The position numbers were made by a program, and so were the translations under genes. Shown here in pieces: positions 35,601 through 47,639 of a DNA stretch of 64,000 bases (the first letter of the stretch is position 1; each line of letters opens with the position of its first letter). This stretch comes from Gonatopus flavifemur. Taxonomy: Eukaryota; Arthropoda; Insecta; Hymenoptera; Dryinidae. The stretch is from positions 49,902,001 through 49,966,000 of the forward strand of contig JAFFJZ010000001.1 in assembly GCA_018340375.1 (NCBI GenBank), in the 5' to 3' direction. The notes under the pieces were generated by a model, which was not told the origin of the DNA, made no database searches, and saw only the letters and a list, made by a program, of their open reading frames with translations.

Positions 35601-38029
35601 TGACCTTGGGGATTTTCAATTTGGAGACACAAATTTTTCGGTCCCTTGGAACGACCACGAAGCTTTCTCCTTACCTAGGAAGCAAAATATTCCTGTTAAA
35701 TAAAATTTCTAAACGAGTTAGAGACCTCATCCAAAAATTCGATTTTCTATTTGAACAACACGAAGGAAGAAATTTCTTTCTCGTTCGAACTCAATTTTTC
35801 GTTATTGAATAGGTTTTTGTTCAAAAAATGAGTATGATACCTTTTTCAGGGAATTAAATTTGCTACAAAAAAGTTTCGATGAGCTGAAGCTGTACAACCA
35901 ATAGTTTTGAAGTTACAGAGTTTGAAAAGTGAACTTTAATGAAAATTGACATCAAATCCCCTAAGGATGATTTCGAATTCATTGATCTTCCATGAAGAAT
36001 TGACTTATAACGCCTTATAAAAGTATCACCCTTATTCTCTCCACAGAGAATTTATTTATAAAGGATCAGATTTATAGCGCAGGCCAGAGAAATTCTTCTT
36101 TTTTCAACTGACGTGAAACAAAGGACAGAGGAATTTCTCGGGCTGGCGCCGCAGACTTCCAAGTAGGATAAAGGAAAAACAATGTCATCTAGGAATAAGA
36201 CATTCTAATTCTATTCGTTTATATTTATATTCTCTTTTTCTTTCTTAGAAACTCTCTTCTTTCAAAAGTGATAAAATTCTTAGACGGTATTTTACCATGC
36301 ACATTATCCAACTGGAAAACTTAGAAATAACTTGGAAACCAAACTATGATGGAGTTTGTTTAGAAAAGCTACCAAGAACAGTATTTAAGAATCAAGTCAG
36401 TGATAATGCTTTTCACCATCAGTGCTTGTAATATTCGGTCACTCTGTACTTCAAGGTTCCCGCAGGAAACAGATCTGAGAAATGAAAAGAAATTCACTGG
36501 AATGTATTTTCAGGGATATTTTTTCTTCAACATCGTCGAACCATAAATCTTTTGAGTTGTTACCACTTAGTTCTTGAAACTTCAACTAGTACAGATTACA
36601 CCAAAAATTGTAATTACTTGAAGGGAAAATTTTTGAAATGATGTTACCAGTTCCAAAGAGTTGATTCTAGAAGATATATAAATACCGATGATTTCTCAGA
36701 TTTGGTAAATTTTCATTTTCGTTTCGTTCCTATAAACAATTCAAAGTTCAGGAACATTTAAATGCTGCCTTTTTCCTATCTTTCATTCGTCCACAGACAC
36801 ACTTGAGAAGAAAAATTATTTATTTACAGGGAATTGAATCATCGCATAATTAGAAAATAAATGGGAACTCATTATCGACGAATCGAGAGAAAAAAATCAT
36901 TTCCGTCATTCGATTGCAAAAAAAATTTTTGATAATATCGGATAATTATTTTATCCAGTTATCACGATGAAATATAAAAATATATTCCTTGTTGAGTCCG
37001 ATTAATCGTTATCTTATTCACGGCACGTGTTAATTATAACATTTTTATAAATGATTTAGATTATGATGTAATATTTCTTGGTACTAATGGAGAAAGTATT
37101 ATAATTTGATTAATATTTATCTCAATTTCAAATGAGATACGACTACAAGGCATACATTATCAATTCAATAGCATATATATTAATCAATGAGAGGAATGTA
37201 TATTTTAGAATTGGATAATGCATCGCTAATGCAATGAAATACACGGAACGTATGTTCTTGATTCATTTTGTAAGTTTTACTTCCACAAATTATGTCTGGC
37301 ACTTTTGAATCCATTGTTGGGGTATGAATTTTGAAAAAGAAAACGAGCATGTGTGCATGAGAAGAATTCGATGGATCATCTGGTCATGAAAGGAGGTGAA
37401 TCAATGAGGTCAAGTTTACCAAATCTTGACTCACAAGTCTTCACTGATATACTCCAAATACGTATTTCTCTCATAATTGTACATGCGAATGTGGAAAAGA
37501 AAATGTATATATCGTGAAGTGGGGCTGTTTTTACTTTACGGGTGACTTTGCAACACTCATTTCAAGGTTTTGACTTGGATCAAGAAAAAATTATGGATTT
37601 TTAATCGATAATAATAAAACGACTTTCAAAATTTTGGATATTAGACAGTTTCTCTCAATTTCGACTTGTTTTTGTTTTCCGGTCTTGATACTTTTGTGTG
37701 TGCAATTCTTGTTATATATGCAATTCTAGCATCTAAGTGTGTTCTCATATTTTGATTTTCTCGTACCGAGTTGAGTGTTTTGTGAAAAAGTCTGTTCCTT
37801 TACCCTGAAAGGGTAAGATAGAAACGTAAAAACCCTAAGATCTGTGATAGACGCCTGGTTCTTTATCCATGATTTCACTTCACCTGGAAAAATTGGTACC
37901 CCTGTTGGAAACTCCAAACAGAACCCTCCCAAAAGCTCTGCCAATTGATAGGCACGAAGCTTCCTTGTTTTTATCCAAGTAGCATCTAACAGAAACTATA
38001 TTGACCTCAAACCCAGAAATTGCAGTGCA
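35601..38029. other. intergenic, no gene seen
   Basis: AT-rich DNA without a supported gene. Parts of the first 400 bp look like decayed dispersed repeat (AAGTTACAGAGTTTGAAAAG). No RNA gene or well-bounded element noticed beyond the small inverted repeat at 36071. Confidence 0.5.
36071..36150. repeat. small inverted repeat
   Basis: GCGCAGGCCAGAGAAATTCTTC is followed 30 bp later by its near-inverse GAGGAATTTCTCGGGCTGGC. It could be a short MITE or a relic of one. Confidence 0.45.
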
Positions 38030-38290
38030 AAAGGCATGATTCGACCACTACGGGACTATAACTGAGACGTGGCATAAGTTTCATTGCCATCGTATACAGT
38101 AGACTCTTGCTATAAGCTTCATTCGTGTCCTTGTTCCACTCGGTATTTAATCTTATGTGAGAAAAAGACGCAGATAACTGATAGCGAGGGTTATAGCCAG
38201 AGTCTACTGTAATCAGAACAGGAGATATGCGCGTTCGCGAAATCACAATTCTCTGATGACACTTTTTTTGCTGATTCAATTACTTTGAAC
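38030..38290 (+). repeat. dispersed repeat, copy B (interrupted)
   Basis: It has GACGTGGCATAAGTTTCATT, a gap filled by a pogo-like MITE, then AGGAGATATGCGCGTTCGCG and AAATCACAATTC. The uninterrupted parallel is at 38850-38920. Confidence 0.6.
38097..38209. mobile_element. pogo/Tigger-like MITE in the dispersed repeat
   Basis: It starts CAGTAGACTCTTGCTATAAG and ends with the inverse of CAGTAGACTCTGGCTATAAC, with TA on both sides. At 113 bp it is mostly terminal repeat. It interrupts copy B between TTTCATTGCCATCG and ATCAGAACAGGAGATATGC. Confidence 0.8.
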
Positions 38291-38402
38291 GGATCAACAC
38301 GAAACTGATATGGGACCATTATCAACCCCACAAACGATGGTGATGAAAATTCCATCAAGATCGAATGAAAAATGGAAGATATCCACATAACAATGGCATT
38401 TA

Positions 38403-38649
38403 CACTAAGAGAAAAGAAAATAGTAAATTCATAGTAATAGTTGGGAAAGGACTGAACTATGAATAGTTAATAGCTGTTTAATGGTTACACTAACTATTTC
38501 AATGTTAACGTAACTAATCTAAATAGTAATTTCTACAATCAATATTGTTATTTAAACTACGAAGTAGCTCAAACTTATTATCAGTCATCGCAGTTGAGTC
38601 CTTTCCCAATTATCCCAATGGTAATTCCGACTATTTTTTTCTCTGAGTG
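38403..38649. mobile_element. CAC-type MITE rich in TAACTATT words
   Basis: The ends are CACTAAGAGAAAAGAAAATA and, inverted, CACTCAGAGAAAAAAATAGT, with TA on both sides. The arms include GGGAAAGGACT inverted against AGTCCTTTCCC. TAGTTA and TAACTA words fill the middle. Confidence 0.85.
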
Positions 38650-38779
38650 TACGAAATTTTGTAATTTTGTATCGAAACTTAATGCTTACAACTCTCTTCT
38701 TTCAATTCCCATTTGCCTGAAATTCATATGGTACAATTAATATGCTTTCTCAATATTTTCAAAGAATGCGGATCGAAAA

Positions 38780-39080
38780 CGAAAGTTTTTAATAGTTTTC
38801 AACTAATCAGGATGAAAATTATATGGTACCATTATCGAATCATAACTGGAACGTGGTATGAGTTTCATTGCAATCGGATCAAAGGGAGCGGAGATATGTG
38901 CGTTCGCAAAATCACAATTCTTTTAACATTATTCCTTTCTGTCTCCCATTCTTTGCGTTCGCAATTTTGGGGCCCATCTCCAGACGGAACTGAAAAATTT
39001 CCTCGAGTTCGGAGAAACATTTTGATCTAATAAACTTTGAATTTGGAAACAACAAAATTTGGGGTCTCTCGAAACGATCA
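38780..39080 (+). repeat. dispersed repeat, copy C (uninterrupted)
   Basis: GGAACGTGGTATGAGTTTCA leads into TTGCAATCGGATCAAAGG and GGAGATATGTGCGTTCGCAA, then AAATCACAATTC. It continues with ACATTTTGATCT and a TTTGAATTTGGAAAC block that also occurs near 35597-35625. Confidence 0.6.
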
Positions 39081-40027
39081 CAAAGCTTCCTTCCAACGAG
39101 CAAGAAGCAAAATTGCTGTCAGTTGTTGACAGGACATCCCAATTCCGTAATTCAGGAACAAATCGGGTGAAAAGTTTGTCAGTTTTTGCCTGGATTACCT
39201 GGGAAAGAACCCGTTCGAAGCTTGAGAACAATTTTCTGTCAGGTTACATATCGTCATGCGGAGGGATTTAAGCAACAGAATATGTAGGAAATCGAAAGTT
39301 TTGGTGCCAGCATTCCTAATTCAGTTCCATCTGAGAGAGTCACAGGAAGACTTTGAATCACCAAATTATTTCTTCTATTGGAAATTCCATAATTCTAAAA
39401 CAAATGAGTATCGAAAGGGCATGACTAATTGGAACTGTAATGATTGCAATTGTGGTATTTAAAACCAGTGAAATCATTTTTGGTATAAATTCTCTGTTTT
39501 GTAATGAATCGGTTTCGGGAAATGATTCAAACCTTCAGAACATTAAAAAATCACAGTTCAGCGAATGATTTCGTTTGAGTTAATAACATTTACTTGAGTA
39601 ATCATTCATTCGAGTATCATACTCATTGTTGGTAGTAATTAAGGAAACAATGATAAATTTCCAGAAGTGACGGGTGTACTGCATTCTGATTAAGACATTG
39701 AAAAAATGAAAGATATTGCATAAATAATTTGCATGATTCAATAAAGATAAATTGAGTCTGTTAATTTGATATAGCTTTTTGACTTGGCAGCTTGTCTTGT
39801 CATCTTGTCTTGTCATCTTCTCTTTGTTTTTCAGAAGTCAAGAAAGCATTGCTTGCAAATATGAAGTCAAATCTTAAAAATGCTTCATTTTTTCTTCAAT
39901 TTTTCGGAGAAAAAATCGTGGTCCCGATATACAGCGGATTCGGCAAAAACTTAGCTGAAGCAGTTAAAAAATAGTTATCCTCTTCACAGCACATTCATTT
40001 TCTTTTATGTATAATTAGATGATCTTA
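39081..40027. other. intergenic, no gene seen
   Basis: No gene is supported. A short open stretch at 39834-39974 follows an acceptor-like TTTTTCAG and ends in a stop, but no partner exon or family was recognised. CTTGTCTTGTCATCTTGTCT near 39790 is a short simple repeat. Confidence 0.45.
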
Positions 40028-40275
40028 CACTGAGAAACGTGTAGCACGGTTTACCATAATAATGGCAGTTTTGGGACATATGAGCATTTATGTGCATCTT
40101 TTCTTCACTTATGGCAATCCATACCTCCTTTTAGTGAAAATAACTCTACATCTGACACATGTTACTGTAAGTTTTACAGAAATGATCGTAAACTAAAGGA
40201 GAAATATTCACAAATGCTCAAATATCCCAAAACTAATATTATTATCGGAATCTCTGCTATGAATTTCTCTCAGTG
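40028..40275. mobile_element. CAC-type MITE, TA duplication
   Basis: The ends are CACTGAGAAACG and, inverted, CACTGAGAGAAATTC, with TA on both sides. Arms include TTTTGGGACATATGAGCATT inverted against AATGCTCAAATATCCCAAAA. A second pair is CCTCCTTTAGT-like, near 40130 and 40195. Confidence 0.85.
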
Positions 40276-41047
40276 TATGCAAATTTCATCAAATCATTCA
40301 CAGCACATGGTGTTCTTCTATACGCGGACGTGTTAACATTGTAACAAAGGATCTTTTTTTCACGATAATAGAATACGTTTGATAAATGTTATCAATGAAC
40401 TAAATCTAGACTCAAAAAAAAACTCGATTCAACTGGTTTTACTGACACGAGGGATATCTAATCGACCAAGAAGACGTTCCGTGAGTTTGCACACATACGC
40501 ACACAGTTGTCAATTTTAAGGGAAAATCGCATTTGATCCATGATAAAGACGAACCGGATTCGTGGGAGGAGAAGTCAAGAGAACTCTCCTAACCAGAGTT
40601 AACTGGCTATGCGGCTGTGAACCCGGGACCTTTCGAGATAAAGTGTGATAAAGAAAAATAACGATAACACTCATGTGATCCGTAGTACCGGGTATTATGT
40701 ATTCACAAGGAATATCAACTACTTTCTTCCCATTCCATTGTCTCATTCTTTGTCTACTTTTCCCTATTCTTCGACGGAATACAACGCAAATATATTTGGT
40801 GCAAAACGTAAAGATTCTATTCTTCATTTTCGCAAATCTGAAAACGATTGATCTTCAGTTGATGGGCTTTTGAATCACAAACCCCGATTCTTCTCCATCA
40901 AGTGTAATATTGTGAAAGTTTGAAATTACCATTAATGTTCATTTTCGATGTAAAAGTCGTAAATTTACGTATAGCCAGTTTCCATGCAACTTCTAATAGA
41001 GTTGACATATAATTATGCATTCGACTAGGTGAGTAGTTTCTTTCATA

Positions 41048-42343
41048 TTGGGTATGAGAATAAGTTTCCGCCCTTTTTCAAGCAAAGTTGATTTTTATTC
41101 AAACAATGGATTATTTTAATGGATTATACATAATGTTATTCAAAGTATGCACCATTGGAAGCGACCACTTTTGCCCATCTTTCAGGCAGCATACGGATTC
41201 CTCGGAGAAAAAAAGCAGGTTCTTTTGACTCGATCCATTCACGGGGCAATTTTTCACACTTTCGTAAGAAGTAAACCGCTCTCCAGTAAGGGCTGATTGC
41301 ATGGATCGAAATAGATGATAATCCGAAGGCGCAATGTCTGGGGAATACGGCGGGTGGGGCAAGATTTCCCAATTCACTCCTTCCAAATATTTTTTAACGG
41401 GTTGAGCAACATGTGGCCTAGCATTAACATGCAGCAAGATAAGTTTATCATGTCTATCGTCCCATTCCGGTCGTTTTTCTTTTAGAGCTCGATTCAAACG
41501 TATTAGCTGTAGTCTGTAACGATCGTCAGTGATTGTTTCTGACGGTTTAAGAAGTTCATAATAAATGACACCTTTCTGATCCCACCAGATGCACAACATA
41601 ATCTTTGAAGCGTGGATATTTGTTCTCGGTGTCGATGGACCTGGTACACCTGGCAGCCTCCAACTTTTTCGACGCTTAGGATTATCGTAATAGATCCATT
41701 TTTCATCGCCAGGGACAATACGATGCAGAAAACTCTTTCTTTTCTGCCGTTCAACAAGCATCTCACACGTTACCAAACGTCTCTCGATATCTCTCTCCTT
41801 TAGTCGATGCGGTAACCAATTACCTGCTTTTTGGACCATTTCCATCTTGTGCAAGCGTTTACCGACGGTCGACCTGTCAACACCCAACTCTTCAGACAAC
41901 TCATCTAGGGTTCGATATGCATCTTCATTCAATAATTGTTCCAGTTCTACATCTTCGAATTTTTTCGGTGCCCCTCCGCGTTCTTTATCACTCACATCAA
42001 AATCGCCACTTTGGAATCGTCAAAACCACTCTTTACAAGTTGTATTAGACGGAGCGTGATCACCGTAAATATTGCACAGTACACGATACGTTTCAGCGGC
42101 ACTTTTCTTCGAAATAAAATAATGAAGCAGAACTTCCCGCGAATGCTGTTTTGTCGGGACAAACGTTGTCATTTCTGACACCAAATAAAAAATGATGTTT
42201 ACGCTTGTAACAAATGTCAACTACCGCAATCGACACCTTACATATACACTTCCAAATCACAAGTATAGGACTTGAGTGAACTCGAAAATAGTATCAGCAG
42301 CAACACTTCTTCCAAGAGGGCGGAAACTTATTCCCATACCTAA
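41048..42343 (-). mobile_element. mellifera-type mariner, full length but inactive
   Basis: The terminal inverted repeats are TTGGGTATGAGAATAAGTTT and TTAGGTATGGGAATAAGTTT, followed by CCGCCC on both sides. TA flanks each end. At 1296 bp it is full length. Its transposase gene is broken. Confidence 0.95.
41136..42172 (-). pseudogene. mariner transposase, broken
   Basis: This DD34D transposase of about 345 residues begins MTTFVPTKQHSREVLLHYF and would end VVASNGAYFE. Three defects are visible. A TGA at 42020-42022 interrupts the helix-turn-helix region after CKEWF. The second catalytic Asp is replaced: HVNARPH near 41426-41428 instead of HDNARPH. A one-base loss in an A run near 41250-41254 shifts the frame after SVKN. 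The first and third catalytic Asp (GDEKWIYYDN, SPDIAPSDYHLF) remain. It is a mariner of the mellifera/cecropia kind and cannot make active protein. Confidence 0.95.
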
Positions 42344-42489
42344 TATGTTACAGTGGTTATGGAGAAAGGGGAGAGATTTCATAAATTTGTCTTCTGGAAA
42401 GTTTTCTTCGCACCGTAAATTAGGATGATTCTAAACTTCGACGGATAAAGTTTGAGTCTATGCTCGTAAAAAAATATTGCCATATTCCA

Positions 42490-42723
42490 CACGAAGAAAA
42501 CAATCTAGGAACTAGTGGATGAGCATCGATCACATATCAATCGCAAGAAGTTTCACCGGTCTATTCTGTGGAACTCCTTGAAATAATCATATGAACCTAT
42601 GCACTCATCGCATTTCCGCATGGGTTGAACAGATAGGTTCATCCTTTTATTTCAATAATATCTTCTTGCGATTGATATGTGATCGGTGCTCATGCACTAG
42701 TTCCAAGATTTTTTTTTTCCGTG
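42490..42723. mobile_element. CAC-type foldback MITE, CA duplication
   Basis: It starts CACGAAGAAAACAATCTAGG and ends with the inverse of CACGGAAAAAAAAAATCTTGG. CA stands on both sides. The arms stay similar for about 62 bp, through GATCACATATCAATCGCAAG. A second inner pair (GAACCTAT/ATAGGTTC) lies near 42592 and 42634. Confidence 0.9.
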
Positions 42724-44495
42724 CAGATGTAGATAGTGTATTGTAAACAATATTTCTATTGATTCTATAGAATTATAATTCAAAAGTTTGGAAGCAATTA
42801 CACATCCCGCGCGAAAATTCAGAGTCTCGCAACAGTCCCACGTTGTCTCTCGAGTGTCTCACCTATGAAACAATCCAATACGTTAGCAAGATCTTTAATT
42901 TACATCACTTAAAATTTTAATTTCGTAGCAGTTTGAATCGTTTATAAAAACGAAACCAAAATTCAAACTCACAAAATCTGTTAAATCATCGTTATTCAAC
43001 TTCACGAATTGACTCCTTGAAATTGAAAACATCGTTTAGAGAATGCTGCATGATTCTGAGTCTCAACCAGCGTTGCTAGCCTCTTGCTTTCTCCGATGGA
43101 TCAGCGTACCACGTACAGCTGTTGAATGGAACGGCCAATGACGGAAGTAGAAAAAAGCAGGAGCTGGCATCCCTGGTCTTAACTGGGATTTGGTCTCAGT
43201 ATTTTGTTTTTCGATTATTAATTCGTTTCAATGAACGATTCAAACTTGAGCAACAAATTTTAATCCTCTTTTCTAAATATATGAAATATTTTGTTTTAAT
43301 ATTAATTATTAACATTAATTACATTTTTTAATATTACGCTCATTTGAATTATATTGTAGTTCTTGAGAAGGTATATATTAGGATCAGCGATTCAATGATT
43401 TATTGAGGTTTTGGAATTACAATTATTACCTAACGTCGGTAATTCATATTATTGGTTAGGAAGAGACTGGATTATTTTTGGCAACAACGTTGTTAACGAA
43501 AGCTCGTTGCAAACTTTACGCTAGAGTTTTTGTTAGACTACATCTTGATAAATTATGAGCAATTATTCAGAAAAATCTCATTCTCCAATAATTCTTTAAG
43601 TAATCTTCAAATAATCATTGCAGATATCTTCTAGAAATGTCGTGATCATTTGGAGTTGATTTGACTTATTTCGTGGTAAATTAATGGACGGAGATCAAAT
43701 GATATTGTTTCACTGAGGATCATAGCCCATTCATATTTTATTGTATTCTAATTAATTCATGAGATGACTTTTTTATCATTCTGTGTTCTTATTCGATAGA
43801 GCAAGAATTTCAATTATTCAGAGATACATGAAAATTTCTACGGTTGAATTGATCAGACGAACATTTCACATTTCAGGTGTAAAAAAAAAAGATGTACCTA
43901 TTATGTACTGTCGACACAATTCCAGTAACAAAATGTTCTACATCGTATAGGAGATTTATCAATCGGTGAAACGTAATCATTTTGAGATAATTATTTTATC
44001 TATGAATCATTTTTAATCAAGTCAAGTTCATATAAATTTCAAAGGTCTCCTATATTCATACATAATCATAGGTTAGCGACAAGAAAGTCGAATCTTGGAT
44101 CACGAAGTTCGATTTCGAATGAAATTGTTTTTTTTTCACTCAGGAATGTGATTTATGGATTCGGGGTGAAAATATCAACATTTTTCAATAATTTTGTGAG
44201 ATGATCAGCGAAACCGTCAACGGGAATATTGGCAAGATCTCGTTCATATCTCCAATTATTTTATAACCGAGATTTGCAAGATCATTTCCGAGACTATCCG
44301 AGATCCTTTGCGAGACTATTCATGAGACGGTTTCCGGGACTATACGAGATCGTGTGCGAGATACTGAATTTCGGCTCGGGACATTTTTGTATTGAATCTC
44401 CCGCACTTTTATTGTAATTCAAATACAACATCATTTTGAAATAGTCTTCATGCCAATAATGATTTGAATTTTCACAAAATCTATGGTGAATTCGA
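42724..44495. other. intergenic, no gene seen
   Basis: No gene is supported. From 44200 to 44380 the words CGAGACTAT and CGAGAT recur several times (GAGACTATCCGAGATC, GAGACTATTCATGAGAC), suggesting a short degenerate tandem array next to the element that follows. Confidence 0.45.
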
Positions 44496-45238
44496 CCCGG
44501 GGGAAAAAACCACGTTAAAAACAACATGCGAAACTATATTGAAAACAACGTTGTTTACCACGGTAAAATGATTTCTCTTCGGGGAAGGAAAGAACAACGA
44601 AGGAAAACAACGTGGTTTTCTTCCTGGTTTTCACGAAATGCGTTCTCTAATTGAATCCTCTTGATGGACCCTACTTCCATAACCGTGCTCGGAAAATTGT
44701 GGAAAAACTACGTGATAAATAACGTTTGAAACTACCCCAATAAAAATATTTCTCTTCAAAACTTCAACAATTTCTCTGCGAAACTTCATTATCGCAATTT
44801 CTAGAGAAAGAAAGAATTTTTTCAACAGATTCATCTTCCAAAACTCTGTGAAATTCTGCATATTTCTGAAAATTTCTATCGCCAGTAAAGGTTTCTCTGT
44901 ACATTTCCAACTTATCGGTCAACGTTGTTTTGTTGAGAAATGTTGAATTTTCTCAACATTTTTCTGCTCAATAAATGGTGGAAACATTTGACGAGGAAAG
45001 GAATTTTCTCCACGAATTCATACATTTCTCTGAAAACTACATTTGCAGAAAAAAATTTGAATTTTCTCTTTATTTGTCTATTCCAAGAATATTACGGCTT
45101 GTGACGGAGAGTTGAGTTTTCTATACAAATTCATACATTTTTCTCAAATCGCATTTGCGGAGATGAAGTGAATTTTTTCAAATTTGTCAATCGACTCAAA
45201 ACAACTTAAGTAAAATTCACTAGTAGGCCTCGAAAAAA

Positions 45239-45475
45239 CCTCTCTCCCACGACCCACTCATTTTTCCTTTCGGAGGATTCTGAATCGATTAGTCTATATC
45301 TGACGGGAACGAATTTTTTCAAATTTTCTATCGATTTGACCTAGCACTTGGAAAAATTTACAAGTTGCGGTCAAAAAAATCCCCTCTCCCACGACCTATT
45401 CATTTTTCGTTTCAGAAGATTCTGAATTGATTGGTCTATACCTCACGAAAACGAATTTTTCAAAATTTTCCATTG
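45239..45475 (+). repeat. tandem duplication, unit about 144 bp
   Basis: CTCTCCCACGACCCACTCAT and, 144 bp later, CTCTCCCACGACCTATTCAT open two copies that continue with AGGATTCTGAATCGATT / AAGATTCTGAATTGATT. They lie inside the long-TIR element. Confidence 0.7.
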
Positions 45476-45514
45476 CGATGATTCCCATAAGTGGTACTTT
45501 AAGATTACTGTAGT

Positions 45515-45590
45515 CATCTCGGAGATCCGCTGATGTGATAGAGGCTTTGCTTCTCACTCGCAGGACCCGGGTTCGATCCTCACTGAGGAA
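45515..45590 (+). other. tRNA-like block inside the long-TIR element
   Basis: A B-box-like GGTTCGATCC (45570-45579) stands after TAGAGGCTTTGCTTCTCACTC, which resembles D-arm and anticodon-arm sequence. Stems do not pair well, so this is a decayed tRNA or SINE head, not a gene. Confidence 0.4.
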
Positions 45591-46206
45591 AGTTCCTAAA
45601 AATGGACATTTCAATGTAGTGTCCCTTCCGTAATGTCATTGAAGTCGAACTGGAAGGAGATTTGTAGAGATTAACTCTGAACAAAAATTTTTTTTTCTCA
45701 AGCAAAAGTGAATAGATAAAACAGAGATTTGTAGAGTAATGCAGAAATATGCAGAGAAGTATTCAATGTAATATGGAGATTTGGCGAGTTTTGTACGAAT
45801 TTTGTGGAGAAATTCATAAAATATTACGAAGATTGGAAGAATTATGTACAATTTTGCAGAGCAATGCAGAAATTTGTAGAGTAATATTTATGGTTAAAAA
45901 TTCTGCAAATTTCTCAAAGCGTCCGAAATCTGACAGTTATGTAGAAAAATCTGAAGAGTTTTGAAGAATTTTGAAAAGGAATATTTTTATTGGGGTACGT
46001 TGTTTTCAACGTTGTTTTTTTCTTCTCCGAAGAGAAACCATTTTACCATGGTAAACAACGTTGTTTTCAACGTAGTTTCCCATGTTGTTTTCAACGTTTT
46101 TGTTTTTTTTCCCCCGAGAATACACAAAAGTGTGTGTGAATTGCTTCTAAATTTCGTGGAATTGAATTCACAAATTTTTTTTTTCAACAGTGTGCTATGA
46201 ACAATA

Positions 46207-46489
46207 CACGAAGGAAAAAATTCGCTGACGCAGTAAATTGAGGTGTTATATATAGGATAGCAAATCTTTTTGCTAACATAGCTAAAAATTCGCTGCCACA
46301 GCTAACTGGATTGCTGAGAGAGCGAAATGATTAATTTAAACAACAAACTTTTTGCCGGACTAGCGAAATTTGCAATATAATATATAGAAAAATAGCAAGC
46401 CAATTTTGCAGTCGAAGCTAATAAGATTACTACTGTGATAGCAAAATTCGTTGCTGTGACAGCAATTTATCAGAACTTTTTTCTCCGTG
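46207..46489. mobile_element. CAC-type MITE rich in TTCGCTG words
   Basis: The ends are CACGAAGGAAAAAATTCGCTG and, inverted, CACGGAGAAAAAAGTTCTG. TTCGCTG, GCTGTGACAGC and TAGCGAA words fill it. Flanks are TA and AA, so the duplication has decayed. It belongs to the same motif group as 46839-47118. Confidence 0.7.
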
Positions 46490-46756
46490 AATTAGTATTA
46501 GACTCAATTACGTTAATTCATAATTTATAAAAGAGGTAAAGTATCATTTTAAACATTTCCTGACGTCATGTCAACAGAAAAATTTGATTTGTTAACGTAT
46601 CTTGAGTTGAGTATTCTTTTTGAATCAAGAGAAATTCTTTGTAGCACGACATGTTCTTGGAAATGAAAATAATTTTGATACCCTGTTTCATAAACGTATG
46701 GGTGGTATTTTCCCGTTATAACATCGATTAGAGAGTGATCGTTATAAGAAATTATA

Positions 46757-47227
46757 CACTGAAGAAAAAGTATCGCTTTCATAACAATACTAGTTAGCAG
46801 TTACAGCTATCCAAAGTATCGGGATAACAGTATTGCTACACGGAGAAAAAAGATTTCGTTATTTTAACAAATCCGTCTTCGCTGAGCGGATTGAATAACC
46901 TAACGATGACATTTCACTGTGTTAATGAGCTAATTCGCTGTATTTACTAACTGATTCGTTATAATTATCAGTCCTTCGCTAATTTTACGAAGCTTGATTC
47001 GCTGAAACAACGAATCGCTGTTCACTTCAGCGGACTTGCTTGCTGTCCATATAATAACAAGCGAGTTTCTTTAAGACAGCGAAATTCTTGCTATTCCAAC
47101 GAATTTTTTTTCCCCGTGTATCACAATCGGATGGATCGTTCCAAGAACGATCTACGTATCGCTACTGCAGCTATCTTCCATAACCATACTTCATATCGTT
47201 ACCATGACCACACATTTTTTTTCAGTG
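46757..47227. mobile_element. CAC-type MITE split by a younger MITE
   Basis: The left half (46757-46838) starts CACTGAAGAAAAAGTATCGC and the right half (47119-47227) ends with the inverse of CACTGAAAAAAAATGTGTGG. TA flanks the whole. CATAAC, GTATCG and ACGATAC words link the halves. Without the insert it is about 190 bp. Confidence 0.8.
46839..47118. mobile_element. CAC-type MITE nested inside another
   Basis: The ends are CACGGAGAAAAAAGATTTCG and, inverted, CACGGGGAAAAAAAATTCGT, with TA on both sides. TTCGCTG, CAGCGA and AACGAATC words fill it. Confidence 0.85.
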
Positions 47228-47639
47228 TAGCCTATGTTGTAATATAAGGGAAAAAAGAGGGGAGCGTAGAGGCTCTCTAACAGCCGAAACAGACGACGAA
47301 AGTCAGTCGTCTGTACATGGCCTGATAAAAAGCATCTCGCATGTGATCTGAAAGGATGGATATATAATTATAACCCATTACTGATTATACGGACACAAAA
47401 TATTCATATTGATGAAAAAAGAAGAATCGGAAATTGAAACTATTATACCATTCGAGAGTGGAAGTAATGAGACGTTATCGTATTTGAAAGCTCAACATGA
47501 AAATCGGCCATCAAGCGCAAGCATATTGTTAATATATGGAATTTCAACCGCCTACGACGACCAATAGAGTTAAATATATCATCGTTTCAACGTTTTGTCT
47601 ATAATGCCGATGGACTGTATTCGTGACGATTCAAATTGA

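Larger units (their letters stand above)
44496..46118. mobile_element. 1.6-kb element with long terminal inverted repeats
   Basis: The outer 125-130 bp are inverted repeats: CGGGGGAAAAAACCACGTT on the left against CGGGGGAAAAAAAACAAAAA on the right. Further in they share TTGAAAACAACGTTGTTTAC and GGTAAAATGATTTCTCTTCG (one difference). AACGTTGTTTTCAACG words recur. The core holds GAATTTTCTC/GCAGAAAT words, a tandem duplication and a tRNA-like block. The exact ends and the target duplication are uncertain. No transposase is present. Confidence 0.75.

Noticed and set aside
39834..39974. Possible terminal exon (SEVKKALLANMKSNLKNASF...) after an acceptor-like TTTTTCAG
   Set aside because: No upstream exon, no recognised family and a length expected by chance; kept only as a remark.
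40600..40650. Another tRNA-like B box (GGGTTCACAGCC on the minus strand)
   Set aside because: It departs from the B-box consensus, and no A box lies at the right distance.
44200..44400. CRISPR-like short repeats (CGAGACTAT)
   Set aside because: Repeats are degenerate, spacing is irregular and the genome is an insect's; a decayed tandem array explains it.
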